Assembly (NCBI GenBank): GCA_022711755.1
Contig: JAKLEA010000026.1
Coordinates: 21,295-85,294 of the forward strand
DNA: 64,000 nucleotides
Reading direction: 5' to 3'
DNA from: Planctomycetota bacterium
GTDB lineage: Bacteria > Planctomycetota > Brocadiia > SM23-32 > JAKLEA01
Under the pieces are notes generated by a model. The model was not told where the DNA came from. It saw only the letters and a list, made by a program, of their open reading frames with translations, and did not search any database. Position numbers and translations under genes: made by a program. Below, piece after piece: positions 51,262 through 59,886 of this stretch. Position 1 is the first letter of the stretch. Every line of letters begins with the position of its first letter.

Positions 51262-53424
51262 ATGGCGGAAGCAACCGAAAAGAGCTTCATTTTGGAGGAA
51301 AGGCCGGACGGCATCGGCGTCCTGACCTTCGACCGCCCCGGTCAGCCTGTGAACGTCTTCAGCGGCCACGTGATGAAGGAGCTGAACGACATGGTCGGGG
51401 AGCTTGAGAAGAAGCAACTGAAGGGTTTGATCCTTCGCAGCGGCAAGGAAGGCCAGTTCATAGCCGGCGCCGACCTTGAAGAGCTGATGTCGGGGGTCAA
51501 GCAATACGGCCCCGGCGCGATCATGCAGGTGATCGAGCTTGGCCACGACACATTCACGCGCCTGTCCAGGCTTCCATTCCCCACGCTGGCGCTCGTCGGC
51601 GGCAACGCGCTGGGTGGCGGATGCGAAATCACGCTGGCAATGGACTACTGCCTCGGCGTCGAGGGGAAGAACACGCAGATCGGCCTGCCCGAAGTGATGC
51701 TTGGCATCATCCCGGGCTGGGGCGGCACACAGCGCCTTCCCCGCGTGATCGGCATCGGCGAAGCCATTCAACTGGCCCCGGCCGGAAAGACACTGAAAGC
51801 CGACGAAGCCAAAAAGCTCGGTCTGTTCTTCGACGTGGTTCCCCCGGCGAAGGCCATGGACGAGGCAGTCCGCATCCTGAAAATGACCCTCGAAAACGGC
51901 GACTGGATTAAACGCCGCGAGATGATGGAATCCTCGATGGGTCTGAGCGAAGACCAGCACCTTTTCGCGTTCGAAGGGGCCAAGGCCTTCGTGAAGGGCC
52001 AGACCAAGGGCCAGTACCCCGCCCCTGTCGCCTGCGTTCAAGCCATGGCGGACGGAGTCAACAAGCCGCTGCAGGAAGGCCTGGCGAACGAGCGCAAGAT
52101 CATGGCGACCCTCGCCGGCTCGGAAATTTCCCGCAACCTCATCGGCATTTTCTTCATGGATAATCGGATCAAGAAAGACAAGGGCGTTGACGATCCGAAT
52201 ATCAAGCCGAAGGAAATCAAGAAGGCGGGCGTTGTCGGCGCGGGTATCATGGGCGCCGGAATCGCCACTGCGTTCATCCGCAAGGACATCGTCTCGCCTT
52301 TGCTGGACATCAAGGAAGAATTCGTCCAGAAGGGTGTCAATGCGATAAAGGAAAGCATCGGCGAGCGCCTGAAGAAGAAGAGGATGAGCCCCGAAGAGGC
52401 AATGCAGGCGCTGGCGCTGCTGGTTCCGACACTGAGCCATGAAATCCTCTGCAAGGACACCGACATCATCGTAGAGGCCGTTGTAGAACGGCTGGACATC
52501 AAGCAGCAGGTCTTCAAGAAGCTGGAGAGCATGATGCGCGACGACGCCATCATCGCCAGCAACACCTCGACCATTTCGGTAACGAAGATGGCCGAGTGCC
52601 TGAGCAAACCGGAGCGCTTCGTCGGGATGCACTTCTTCAACCCCGTTGACAAGATGCTCCTGGTTGAAGTCATCCGCGGCGCGAAGACGAACGACCAGAC
52701 AGTTGCGACCACAGTCGCCCTGGCCAAGCTCATCGGCAAGAAACCGGTCGTCTGCAAGGACTGCCCGGGCTTCGTAGTCAACAGGATACTGATGCCCTAC
52801 CTGAGCGAATCCGTCCAGATGCTCCAGGAAGGCGCGGAGATCAAGACCATTGACAAGGCGGCCACGAAGTTCGGTATGCCCATGGGACCGATCACCCTTT
52901 CGGATATGATCGGGCTTGACACGATGGTCCACGCCGGAAAGGTTCTCATGGAGGCCTATCCGGGCAGGTCGGCCACCCCGATGCTTCTTCCGAAGTTGTT
53001 CGAGGCCGGCAGGCTGGGCCAGAAGAGCGGCAGCGGCTTCATGAAGTACACCTTCAAGAAGGGCAAGCCCAAGAGCGAGCCGGACGAGGAAGCCCTTCAG
53101 GCGATCATTGACGCCTGCGGCACCGAAAAGCGGGACATCAGCGTGGAAGAGATGACTGACCGGATGTTCCTGCCCATAGTGAACGAGGCCAGCCGCCTGA
53201 TGGCAGAAGGCATCGTGCGCGATCCGGGCGACGTTGACATCGCCATGATCTACGGCACGGGCTTCCCGCCGTTCCGCGGCGGCGTGCTGCGCTGGAGCGA
53301 CACGCTGGGCGCGGCGCAGGTCGTCAAGAGACTCGAGAAACTCCGCGGGCTGGGCGAGCGTTTCGAGCCGTCCCCGCTGCTCAAGGAAATGGCCGCCAAG
53401 GGTCAGAACTTCTACAAAGACTAG
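51262..53424 (+). CDS. fadJ: Fatty-acid oxidation multifunctional enzyme (enoyl-CoA hydratase / 3-hydroxyacyl-CoA dehydrogenase)
   Basis: 720 aa, normal for FadJ/FadB alpha subunits. The N-terminal crotonase domain has the oxyanion residues in FIAGADLEE and VGGNALGGGCEITLAMD, and the second catalytic Glu in QIGLPEVMLGIIPGWGG. From about residue 320 the NAD fold KKAGVVGAGIMGAGIA (GxGxxG) begins, with the catalytic His in GMHFFNPVDKMLLVE and CKDCPGFVVNRI downstream. It hydrates enoyl-CoA and oxidises L-3-hydroxyacyl-CoA. The thiolase follows 19 bases later. GGGAAGG precedes the ATG. FadB and FadJ cannot be told apart from sequence alone; the order alpha-beta and lack of a quinone-linked neighbour do not settle it. 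Confidence 0.93.
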   Translation: MAEATEKSFILEERPDGIGVLTFDRPGQPVNVFSGHVMKELNDMVGELEKKQLKGLILRSGKEGQFIAGADLEELMSGVKQYGPGAIMQVIELGHDTFTRLSRLPFPTLALVGGNALGGGCEITLAMDYCLGVEGKNTQIGLPEVMLGIIPGWGGTQRLPRVIGIGEAIQLAPAGKTLKADEAKKLGLFFDVVPPAKAMDEAVRILKMTLENGDWIKRREMMESSMGLSEDQHLFAFEGAKAFVKGQTKGQYPAPVACVQAMADGVNKPLQEGLANERKIMATLAGSEISRNLIGIFFMDNRIKKDKGVDDPNIKPKEIKKAGVVGAGIMGAGIATAFIRKDIVSPLLDIKEEFVQKGVNAIKESIGERLKKKRMSPEEAMQALALLVPTLSHEILCKDTDIIVEAVVERLDIKQQVFKKLESMMRDDAIIASNTSTISVTKMAECLSKPERFVGMHFFNPVDKMLLVEVIRGAKTNDQTVATTVALAKLIGKKPVVCKDCPGFVVNRILMPYLSESVQMLQEGAEIKTIDKAATKFGMPMGPITLSDMIGLDTMVHAGKVLMEAYPGRSATPMLLPKLFEAGRLGQKSGSGFMKYTFKKGKPKSEPDEEALQAIIDACGTEKRDISVEEMTDRMFLPIVNEASRLMAEGIVRDPGDVDIAMIYGTGFPPFRGGVLRWSDTLGAAQVVKRLEKLRGLGERFEPSPLLKEMAAKGQNFYKD

Positions 53425-53443
53425 ACTCCGGGAGAACATACAG

Positions 53444-54604
53444 ATGAAACAGCCAGTAATCGTTCACGCGCTCAGGACGCCGATGTCAACGGCCAAGGCC
53501 GACACCGGAATGTTCCGGGACGAAAGGGCCGACGACTTGTCCGCCCATTGCATGCGCTCGATTGTCGAACGCACCGGAATCGAACCAGGCCTGATAAACG
53601 AGATCCGCTGGGGCTGCGTGCAGCAGCAGGGCGAGCAGGGCTACAACGTAGCCAGAATGGCCGCAATGATCGCCGATATGCCGGTCGAAGTCCCGGCTGT
53701 GACGGTCAACCGCCTCTGCGCTTCCAGCATGGAAGCCATCGCCGAGTCCGCCAAGAACATCATGCTCGGTTACTCCGACGTTGAGATAGCCGGCGGCGTC
53801 GAACACATGGGCCACATCGCCATGGACAAGGACTATGACGCCTCCCCGAAACTCCATCGCAAATGGAGCCCGGCCGTCATGATGATGGGCCTGACGGCGG
53901 AATATCTGGCAATCAAGTACCAGATTCCCCGCGCACTTCAGGATGAATTCGCGCTGCGCAGCCAGGAGCTTGCGCTCCAGGCGACGGAAAAAGGCGAGTT
54001 CGCCGACGAAATCGTCCCCACGTGGGGGCGCGACGACAACGGAAGCAAGGTCCGCTGCACGCGCGACCAGGGCATCCGCCCGACAACCATCGAGGCCCTT
54101 GCCGAACTTCGCCCGGCCTTCGGCGCTGTCGGCACGGTCACAGCAGGCAACTCCTCTCAGTTGAGCGCCGGCGCGGCCGCCGTGCTCATCATGTCCGAGG
54201 ACAAGGCCCGAGAGCTTGGCATGAAACCCCTTGCCAGGATTCTCTCCTCCGCGGCAGCCGGCGTTGACCCAGGCGAGATGGGCATCGGCCCTTGCCCGGC
54301 CTCGATGAAAGCTCTCAAGCGCGCCGGCCTGAAAATGTCAGAGATTGACATCTTCGAGTTCAACGAGGCGTTTGCCGCCCAGGCCCTTTCATGCCTCAAG
54401 GTCCTCCAACTGGACATTGAGAAACAGAAAATCAACCTGCACGGCGGCGCGGTCGCGCTCGGACATCCCCTCGGATGCAGCGGCGCAAGGATTGTGGTAA
54501 CACTCACCCACCTGCTTAAGCAGAAGGGCGGGCGCTACGGCCTGGCCACCCTCTGCATTGGCGGCGGCATGGGCATGGCCACTGTCCTGGAGTCATGCAA
54601 CTAA
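53444..54604 (+). CDS. fadA: Acyl-CoA thiolase (acetyl-CoA acyltransferase)
   Basis: 386 aa, normal thiolase length. The nucleophile Cys92 sits in VNRLCASSMEA, His341 in VALGHPLGCSGAR and the second acid/base Cys371 in LCIGGGMGMAT, with NEAF (FEFNEAFAAQAL) for the oxyanion hole. It cleaves 3-ketoacyl-CoA to acetyl-CoA and a shortened acyl-CoA, pairing with the multifunctional enzyme directly upstream. GGGAG lies about eleven bases before the ATG. FadA and FadI cannot be distinguished here. After the stop, 168 bases separate it from the acyl-CoA ligase; that gap holds TTGCGCAA-type palindromes near 54622-54637 and a CCGGATCGGG/CCGGTCCGGG imperfect repeat pair near 54693-54735. Confidence 0.92.
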   Translation: MKQPVIVHALRTPMSTAKADTGMFRDERADDLSAHCMRSIVERTGIEPGLINEIRWGCVQQQGEQGYNVARMAAMIADMPVEVPAVTVNRLCASSMEAIAESAKNIMLGYSDVEIAGGVEHMGHIAMDKDYDASPKLHRKWSPAVMMMGLTAEYLAIKYQIPRALQDEFALRSQELALQATEKGEFADEIVPTWGRDDNGSKVRCTRDQGIRPTTIEALAELRPAFGAVGTVTAGNSSQLSAGAAAVLIMSEDKARELGMKPLARILSSAAAGVDPGEMGIGPCPASMKALKRAGLKMSEIDIFEFNEAFAAQALSCLKVLQLDIEKQKINLHGGAVALGHPLGCSGARIVVTLTHLLKQKGGRYGLATLCIGGGMGMATVLESCN

Positions 54605-54772
54605 CCGGATCCGATTCCTGACTGCGCAATGTTGCGCAACGATGGATGCGTCCGATAATTCAAACGACGGACGCCCGCGCATTGACAATAATCCCGGATC
54701 GGGACGAGCATACAAGCTTTGCCCCGGTCCGGGATTTCCGTCTGATTTCACTGGCAACGGAGACGCGTGTCC

Positions 54773-56446
54773 ATGCTCACGGAAAACATCCCGCAACTTC
54801 TCGCCTATCAGGCCGAACGTCTCGGCGACAAATGCGCGCTGAGATTCAAGTCGGACGGCCTTTACCACCCCGTAAGCTGGAAGGACTATTACAATATCGC
54901 CACCTGCGCGGCGCGCGGGCTTATTGACGTCGGCGTGGAACCGGGCGATTTCATCGGCCTTTACAGTGACAACCGCATCGGCTGGCGTTTTTCCCACCTG
55001 GCAACCCTGGCCGCCGGCGCCGTCAGCGTCCCCCTGCACGACCGTCTTTCCGAAACCCAGGCCCGCGTTCAGCTTGCAGAAACCAACGCCAAAGTCGTCT
55101 TCGTCAGCGACCAGGTACAGGCGGACAGGATCGCCAAAGAAGCCGACAACATGCCTGATCTTCGCTGGGTCGTCCACTTTGACACGAACCTTCGCATCGC
55201 CGGCCCGTATGGCGCGATCTCCTGGTCCGCCCTGGTCAACCGTGGTATTCATTGCTCTCGAAAACTTCACGACGAACAGGCCAATCGCCAGCGTAATGTC
55301 AAGCCCGATGACCTGGCCACCATCATCTACAGTTCCGGAACCTCCGGCGCCCCGAAAGGCGTCATGCTGAGCCACGGCAACCTGCTTTACGGCGCCGAGT
55401 GCGTCGTGAACACGATTGACATGGGCGAGAGCGACGTGGGGCTGAACTGGCTTCCGCTGAGCCACGTTTTCGGGCATCAGGTTGACCACATCACCGCTAT
55501 CCGCTCCGGTTCGGAAGTCGCCATCTGCGAGTCAAGAGAAACCTTCGTCGCCAACCTGATCGAAGCGCGCCCGACGATGGCGTGCTGCGTTCCGAGAATT
55601 TACGAGAAAATCCGCAACGCGCTGGCCGAGCTGCCCGAGGCCGAGCAGGCCGCGAGAGTCAAGGCCATGTCCGGCGGCAGGCTTCGCTGGTGCATCGCGG
55701 GCGGCGCCCCATTGCCCGTCTACCTGGGAGAATACTTCGTCGAGCGCGGCATCCTGCTACTGACCGGCTACGGCATGACCGAGTCAAGCTCCGTGATGAC
55801 GCTCAACACCCCCGATAACTACAAGATCGGATCAGCGGGCAGACCAAAAGTCGGATGCGAGATCAAGATCGCCGAAGACGGTGAAATCCTCACCCGCGGC
55901 GAGCACGTAATGAAAGGCTACTGGAAGAACCCGCAGGCGACATGCGAGACGATCGTTGACGGCTGGCTGCATACTGGAGACGTGGGCTACTTCGACAAGG
56001 ACGGCTACCTCTTCATCACCGACCGCAAGAAGGACATCATCGTCTACTCCAGCGGCAAGAAGGTGTCCCCCGCCCTTCTCGAAGGGCTTCTGTGCCGCTC
56101 ACCATTCATTGCCGAAGCGCTGGTCTGCGGCGAAGGCCGGTCCTACCTCAGCGCGATCATCGTCCCCGAAATGCAACCACTGCGCGAGCAGGTGAAGGAC
56201 TGGGGGATGAAGTTCGAGAGCGACGAGGAAATGCTGCAGAACAGCCGCGTAGTCGAATTCATGAACGCCAACGTCCAGCGCTGCCTGACCAATGCGTCCC
56301 CCTGGGAAAAGGTCAGGAAGTTCATCATGCGTCCGAAGGTCTTCAGCGTCGAGGACGGCGAGGCAACCCTCACGGCGAAACTGCGCCGCAAGACGATCAT
56401 CGAGCACCACAAGAAGGAATTGGACGCGCTCTACGGATCGGAGTAG
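54773..56446 (+). CDS. Long-chain acyl-CoA synthetase (AMP-binding)
   Basis: 557 aa. The adenylate-forming signature IIYSSGTSGAPKGVMLSHGN (P-loop) is intact. LTGYGMTESSS (A5), GWLHTGDVGYFDKDGYLFI (A7) and ITDRKKDIIVYSSGKKVSP (A8) follow, and the C-terminal lysine motif is LTAKLRRKTII. Length and motif style match FadD/FACL enzymes activating medium- to long-chain fatty acids with ATP and CoA, feeding the fadJ-thiolase pair. I chose the ATG at 54773 with GGAG ten bases upstream; a GTG at 54767 is possible. It may have its own promoter: a perfect TTGACA lies at 54682-54687 but no good -10 follows. Confidence 0.92.
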   Translation: MLTENIPQLLAYQAERLGDKCALRFKSDGLYHPVSWKDYYNIATCAARGLIDVGVEPGDFIGLYSDNRIGWRFSHLATLAAGAVSVPLHDRLSETQARVQLAETNAKVVFVSDQVQADRIAKEADNMPDLRWVVHFDTNLRIAGPYGAISWSALVNRGIHCSRKLHDEQANRQRNVKPDDLATIIYSSGTSGAPKGVMLSHGNLLYGAECVVNTIDMGESDVGLNWLPLSHVFGHQVDHITAIRSGSEVAICESRETFVANLIEARPTMACCVPRIYEKIRNALAELPEAEQAARVKAMSGGRLRWCIAGGAPLPVYLGEYFVERGILLLTGYGMTESSSVMTLNTPDNYKIGSAGRPKVGCEIKIAEDGEILTRGEHVMKGYWKNPQATCETIVDGWLHTGDVGYFDKDGYLFITDRKKDIIVYSSGKKVSPALLEGLLCRSPFIAEALVCGEGRSYLSAIIVPEMQPLREQVKDWGMKFESDEEMLQNSRVVEFMNANVQRCLTNASPWEKVRKFIMRPKVFSVEDGEATLTAKLRRKTIIEHHKKELDALYGSE

Positions 56447-56508
56447 AGAGCGCCGCAGATATACAGGGCGTCAGGAATAGCTGCGCATGATTGTTGCGCC
56501 ATATCTGT

Positions 56509-56595
56509 ACCCCCTCATCCGGCGTGCCGCAAGCGGCACAGTCACCTTCTCCCCGGGGAGAAGGTGAACGGCTTGCGGTGGAAGAGGGGTGATGG
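56509..56595. repeat. Palindromic intergenic repeat element, copy 1
   Basis: It contains GTGCCGC-AA-GCGGCAC (56524-56539) and a perfect 24-bp palindrome (12-bp arms, 56543-56566, centre CCCC/GGGG) flanked by CCCCTC (56511-56516) and GAGGGG (56584-56589). CCGCAAGC (about 56528) can also pair with GCTTGCGG (56571-56578). The order and bases resemble copy 2 at 59508-59613. Confidence 0.6.
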
Positions 56596-56644
56596 CCGAG
56601 TGTCCTGTGAGCAAATATTATGACGCTCTGTATAATTGGTGAAG

Positions 56645-56684
56645 AAACTCCCGCACCCAGATTCAGTCCCGTTCGCGGGAGTTT
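56645..56684 (-). terminator. 10-bp hairpin at the mnmG 3' end (bidirectional)
   Basis: AAACTCCCGC (56645-56654) and GCGGGAGTTT (56675-56684) form a perfect stem with a 20-base loop. The right arm lies inside the last mnmG codons (N-S-R). On the minus strand it is followed by TTTCTTC, on the plus by TTTGCTTT, so it could end transcripts from both sides. Confidence 0.55.
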
Positions 56685-58492
56685 GCTTTAAGCCCTTGCA
56701 GGTAGACGTCGAGCAGAGCGATATCCGCCGGCGTGATCCCCGGAATCCTTGAAGCCTGCCCCATCGAGGCCGGTCTGACCCGCCCCAGCGCCTCCCGCGC
56801 CTCAGCCCTCATGCCTTTCGCCCCGGCATAATCAACATCATCCGGTATTCTTACATTCTCCATCTTGCGGAATTTCTCGACCTGCGACTCCTGACGTCTG
56901 ATGTAACCCTCGTATTTCACTTCGATCTCAACCTGCTCAATCGCCTCTCTGGAAAGCGGCAGTGAAATCAGCGACTCGCAGAGCGGCAGAAGTTTCCTGA
57001 AGTTCATCTCCGGCCTTCTCAGCATCTCTTCAAGGGAATTTGCCCCGTAACGTTTTTCTCTGATAATCCGCCTTGCAACCTCGATCTCATCCAGTTTTTT
57101 CTGGAATGCGGCCCAGCGCGAATCCGCAATCAGTCCCAGCTTTCTTGCGAGCGGCGTCAAGCGCCGGTCCGCGTTGTCCTGCCTGAGCAGAAGGCGATGC
57201 TCCGCGCGGGACGTGAACATCCGGTACGGCTCCGCGACCCCGCGCGTGACCAGATCGTCAATCATCACGCCGATGTATGCTTCATCTCGTCCAAGCGTCT
57301 GCGGAGTTTCCCCGCGAAGCGAGAGGACGGCGTTTATCCCCGCCATCAGTCCCTGCCCGGCTGCCTCCTCATAACCGGATGTGCCATTGATCTGCCCCGC
57401 CAGGAAGAGTCCTCGGACCTTCTTGCACTCCAGGCTCGGAAGCAATTGCGTCGGCGGGAGATAATCGTATTCAATAGCGTAGCCGTAGCGCATGATCTCG
57501 GCGTTTTCCAGCCCGGCAATGGAATGCAGCATCTCCTCCTGAACGTCCTGCGGCAGGCTGGTCGAAACGCCGTTGCAATACATCTCCAGAGTGTCCGGCC
57601 CCTCCGGCTCAAGATAGACCGAATGCCACTCGCGCTCCCCGAAGCGCAGGACCTTCGTCTCAACGCTGGGGCAGTACCGCGGGCCGACAGACTTGATCTG
57701 CCCGGTGTAAAGCGGCGCGCGGTCCAGGTTGCTAAGTATTATTTCGTGCGTATGCCTGTTGGTGGCCGTCATGTAACACGGCAGTTGCGTGTAATTCACT
57801 CTCTCGTTCGCATACGAGAATGGTTTTGGTTCAGGATCGCCGGGCTGTATCTTCATCCGTTCCAGCGAGATCGAGCGCCTGTTGATGCGCGGCGGCGTTC
57901 CGGTCTTCAATCGCCCGACCTCAAGCCCGAGGGTCTCAAGACCTCCCGAGAGTTTATCGGCTGACAACTCCCCCATTCTCCCGCCTGTCGTCCTGGCATC
58001 TCCGACGTGAATCACACCCCGCAAGAAGGTCCCCGTGGTCAGGATGACCGCCTTTGCGCGGTATACAAGCCCCGACGCGCAGCGCGCGCCGGCGACTCTT
58101 CCCGCCTCAACAATCAGGTCGTCGGCGATATCCTGCCGCACGGCCAATCCGGGTTGGGCCTCCAACGCCTGCTTCATCACGCGCTGGTACAACTTTTTGT
58201 CGCATTGGGCGCGGGGAGCGTACATGGCCGGCCCCTTGCTTGTGTTCAACATCCGGAACTGGATTGCCGAACGATCCGTCGCCTTGCCCATCTCCCCGCC
58301 CAGCGCGTCAATCTCCCTGACGATCTGCCCCTTGGCCAGTCCACCTATCGCGGGATTGCAGGACATCTGGGCGATTGCATCGAGATTGATAGTCAGCAGC
58401 GCGGTCCGGCATCCCATCCGCGCCGCCGCAAGCGCGGCTTCGCAGCCCGCGTGACCCGCGCCCACAACAACAATATCGAAATCAAGCTCCAT
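56663..58492 (-). CDS. mnmG: tRNA uridine-5-carboxymethylaminomethyl modification enzyme MnmG (GidA)
   Basis: 609 aa, close to the usual 620-630. The FAD fold DIVVVGAGHAGCEAALAAARMG (GxGxxG), the MnmG core MSCNPAIGGLAKGQIVREIDALGG, and NTSKGPAMYAPRAQCDKKLY are all present, as are GTFLRGVIHVGD and PRYCPSVETKV. With MnmE it installs the cmnm5U modification at the tRNA wobble position. The start at 58492 gives the family N-terminus (MELDFDIVVVG); an upstream in-frame ATG lies within the radical SAM gene. MnmE is not nearby. The gene starts 16 bases after the radical SAM stop. Confidence 0.96.
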   Translation of the reverse strand: MELDFDIVVVGAGHAGCEAALAAARMGCRTALLTINLDAIAQMSCNPAIGGLAKGQIVREIDALGGEMGKATDRSAIQFRMLNTSKGPAMYAPRAQCDKKLYQRVMKQALEAQPGLAVRQDIADDLIVEAGRVAGARCASGLVYRAKAVILTTGTFLRGVIHVGDARTTGGRMGELSADKLSGGLETLGLEVGRLKTGTPPRINRRSISLERMKIQPGDPEPKPFSYANERVNYTQLPCYMTATNRHTHEIILSNLDRAPLYTGQIKSVGPRYCPSVETKVLRFGEREWHSVYLEPEGPDTLEMYCNGVSTSLPQDVQEEMLHSIAGLENAEIMRYGYAIEYDYLPPTQLLPSLECKKVRGLFLAGQINGTSGYEEAAGQGLMAGINAVLSLRGETPQTLGRDEAYIGVMIDDLVTRGVAEPYRMFTSRAEHRLLLRQDNADRRLTPLARKLGLIADSRWAAFQKKLDEIEVARRIIREKRYGANSLEEMLRRPEMNFRKLLPLCESLISLPLSREAIEQVEIEVKYEGYIRRQESQVEKFRKMENVRIPDDVDYAGAKGMRAEAREALGRVRPASMGQASRIPGITPADIALLDVYLQGLKANSRERD

Positions 58493-58508
58493 GCCGGGGC
58501 CGCGCCCT

Positions 58509-59444
58509 TCACTTCTGACGCCACGCATAATAGGTCGCGCCTTCGCGCTCCTCGGCGGCGACCTCGCCCCGCTCCGCCAGCATGCCGACGCATTTTGCCA
58601 CGATATTTCTGTCCGCCCGCAATCCGGAAGACAGGTCTGAAAGGCTGCATGGCCTGCGCTTGAGCATTTCAAGAATCTCCGCCGCAGTCGTTGTCATGGC
58701 CGCGTCGGGAGATATATCCTTGTAGGAAGCCACGACCTCGGCGTTGCTGCCGAGCATGGCGGCAATTGCTTCCAACCTTTCTCTTGAAGCGGCGCGCGCC
58801 TCCCTGTACGCAGGCGGGCGGATGGCGGTATTCAGTTGAACGCGGTCGGCGGGTATCGTCGCCACGATTTTCCGCAGCGATTCGACAAATGCGTCGTCGT
58901 CATTGATACCGGCCAGGATGAAGACCTCCAGCCACATCTTCCCCGACCGTCCCTCGGCAAATTTCCGTAACCCGTCCAGATAAAATGGGAAATTGATTGC
59001 CGGATGTGGGTGGTTGACCTTCCTGAAGCTATCCTCGTCAACGGCGTCAAGCGACGGCACGACAAGGTCCGCGTCCGCCAGCGCCGCGCGCACCGCCCCG
59101 TCCCAGAGCATCGTCCCGTTGGTCAGGACAGCGACGGGAACGCTTGCCCGCGATTTGATCTCGCGGATGATTCTGCCGATATCCAGATGCAGGGTCGGCT
59201 CGCCGGAGCCTGAGAGCGTGAAATAATCGGGCCTGGCCCCAGCCTCAATCTTTGCCGCAACCTGCGCCAACACCTCATCCGCCTCCACCCATGCGCGGCG
59301 TTCGATGGTTTTGTTGGTCGTGCATCCGAGCTGGCAATACAGACAGTCCAGACTACAGGTTTTGAAGGGCAGCAGGTCAACGCCCATTGACCTGCCCAGC
59401 CGGCGCGACGGAACCGGACCGAATACCATTGAACGTTTTTCCAT
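58509..59444 (-). CDS. Radical SAM protein with C-terminal winged-helix region
   Basis: About 311 aa. The [4Fe-4S]/SAM motif is CSLDCLYCQLG (CxxxCxxC), followed by FTLSGSGEPTLHLD (the GGE-like strand) and AVLTNGTML. The N-terminus FGPVPSRRLGRSMGVDLLP is typical of a widespread but functionally unassigned radical SAM subgroup. Residues about 235-305 (EILEMLKRRPCSLSDLSSGL...VGMLAERGEVAAEEREG) look like a winged helix, possibly for nucleic-acid or protein contact. The start at 59444 begins at the conserved block. It is not a typical glycyl-radical activase, since the ferredoxin cysteines are missing. The neighbours are mnmG (coupled) and an intergenic repeat upstream. Confidence 0.88.
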   Translation of the reverse strand: MEKRSMVFGPVPSRRLGRSMGVDLLPFKTCSLDCLYCQLGCTTNKTIERRAWVEADEVLAQVAAKIEAGARPDYFTLSGSGEPTLHLDIGRIIREIKSRASVPVAVLTNGTMLWDGAVRAALADADLVVPSLDAVDEDSFRKVNHPHPAINFPFYLDGLRKFAEGRSGKMWLEVFILAGINDDDAFVESLRKIVATIPADRVQLNTAIRPPAYREARAASRERLEAIAAMLGSNAEVVASYKDISPDAAMTTTAAEILEMLKRRPCSLSDLSSGLRADRNIVAKCVGMLAERGEVAAEEREGATYYAWRQK

Positions 59445-59507
59445 GCGAAAGCCTGCCTGGATCGAAGCGCGACGGTATCCGCCACGCCGCGCGAAGGGTT
59501 GACTCTT

Positions 59508-59613
59508 CCCCCCCTCACCCACCGCCCGCCCGAAGCGGGCGTCACGGTTCCCCCTCTCCCGGTGGGAGAGGGAAGATTCTTTTGTGGGAGAGGGAAGCCG
59601 TGGGTGCGGGAAG
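59508..59613. repeat. Palindromic intergenic repeat element, copy 2
   Basis: The outer stem is CACCCAC (59516-59522) with GTGGGTG (59600-59606). Inside are GCCCGC-CCGAA-GCGGGC (59524-59540) and CCCTCTCCC-GGT-GGGAGAGGG (59552-59572). A 14-base direct repeat, GTGGGAGAGGGAAG, occurs at 59562 and 59584. It fills most of the 171-base gap between the FmdB and radical SAM genes and has the same plan as copy 1. Confidence 0.6.
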
Positions 59614-59615
59614 GT

Positions 59616-59864
59616 TTAACGGAATTTCGCCGCGGGACATGAGGATGGATCGCAGCTTTCCCTGTCGCCGCAGCATGGGGAACGTTCCCCGCAGGGCACG
59701 GCCTCGGCGCCGGCCTTTACCTTGATCGCCGGGGCGGATAACTGCCGCTGCAACCTTTTCGCGCCGCACTTCCCGCAGCGAAGCTCCGCCTCCTCCTCAG
59801 CCTTGAAAATCAGGAATTCCATCTCGTGCCCGCACTTGCGGCACACATAATCGAAAGTGGGCAT
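59616..59864 (-). CDS. FmdB-like zinc-ribbon protein
   Basis: 82 aa. MPTFDYVCRKCGHEMEFLI and LRCGKCGAKRLQRQLSAPA form the FmdB-type zinc ribbon (CxxC...CxxC), a putative regulatory or chaperone-like fold of unknown function. The tail is unusually Cys-rich (VPCGERSPCCGDRESCDPSSCPAAKFR has seven Cys in 27 residues), suggesting a second metal site. The start at 59864 has GGGGAG about seven bases upstream and gives the family N-terminus. It lies 22 bases downstream of the cystathionine-type enzyme and is probably co-transcribed. Confidence 0.88.
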   Translation of the reverse strand: MPTFDYVCRKCGHEMEFLIFKAEEEAELRCGKCGAKRLQRQLSAPAIKVKAGAEAVPCGERSPCCGDRESCDPSSCPAAKFR

Positions 59865-59886
59865 GTCCGTCTCCCCGCCATCCCGA

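Noticed and set aside
51235..53439. 734-codon open frame on the minus strand opposite fadJ
   Set aside because: It is the exact antisense of a strongly conserved enzyme, has a His/Arg/Gly-biased shadow composition and no start signal, and it fits the usual GC-rich antisense-frame artefact.
54605..54772. Strong promoter for the acyl-CoA ligase from TTGACA at 54682
   Set aside because: No -10 match at 16-18 bases; kept only as a remark.
56509..59613. CRISPR array
   Set aside because: Only two palindromic elements three kilobases apart, with no regular repeat-spacer pattern and no cas genes.
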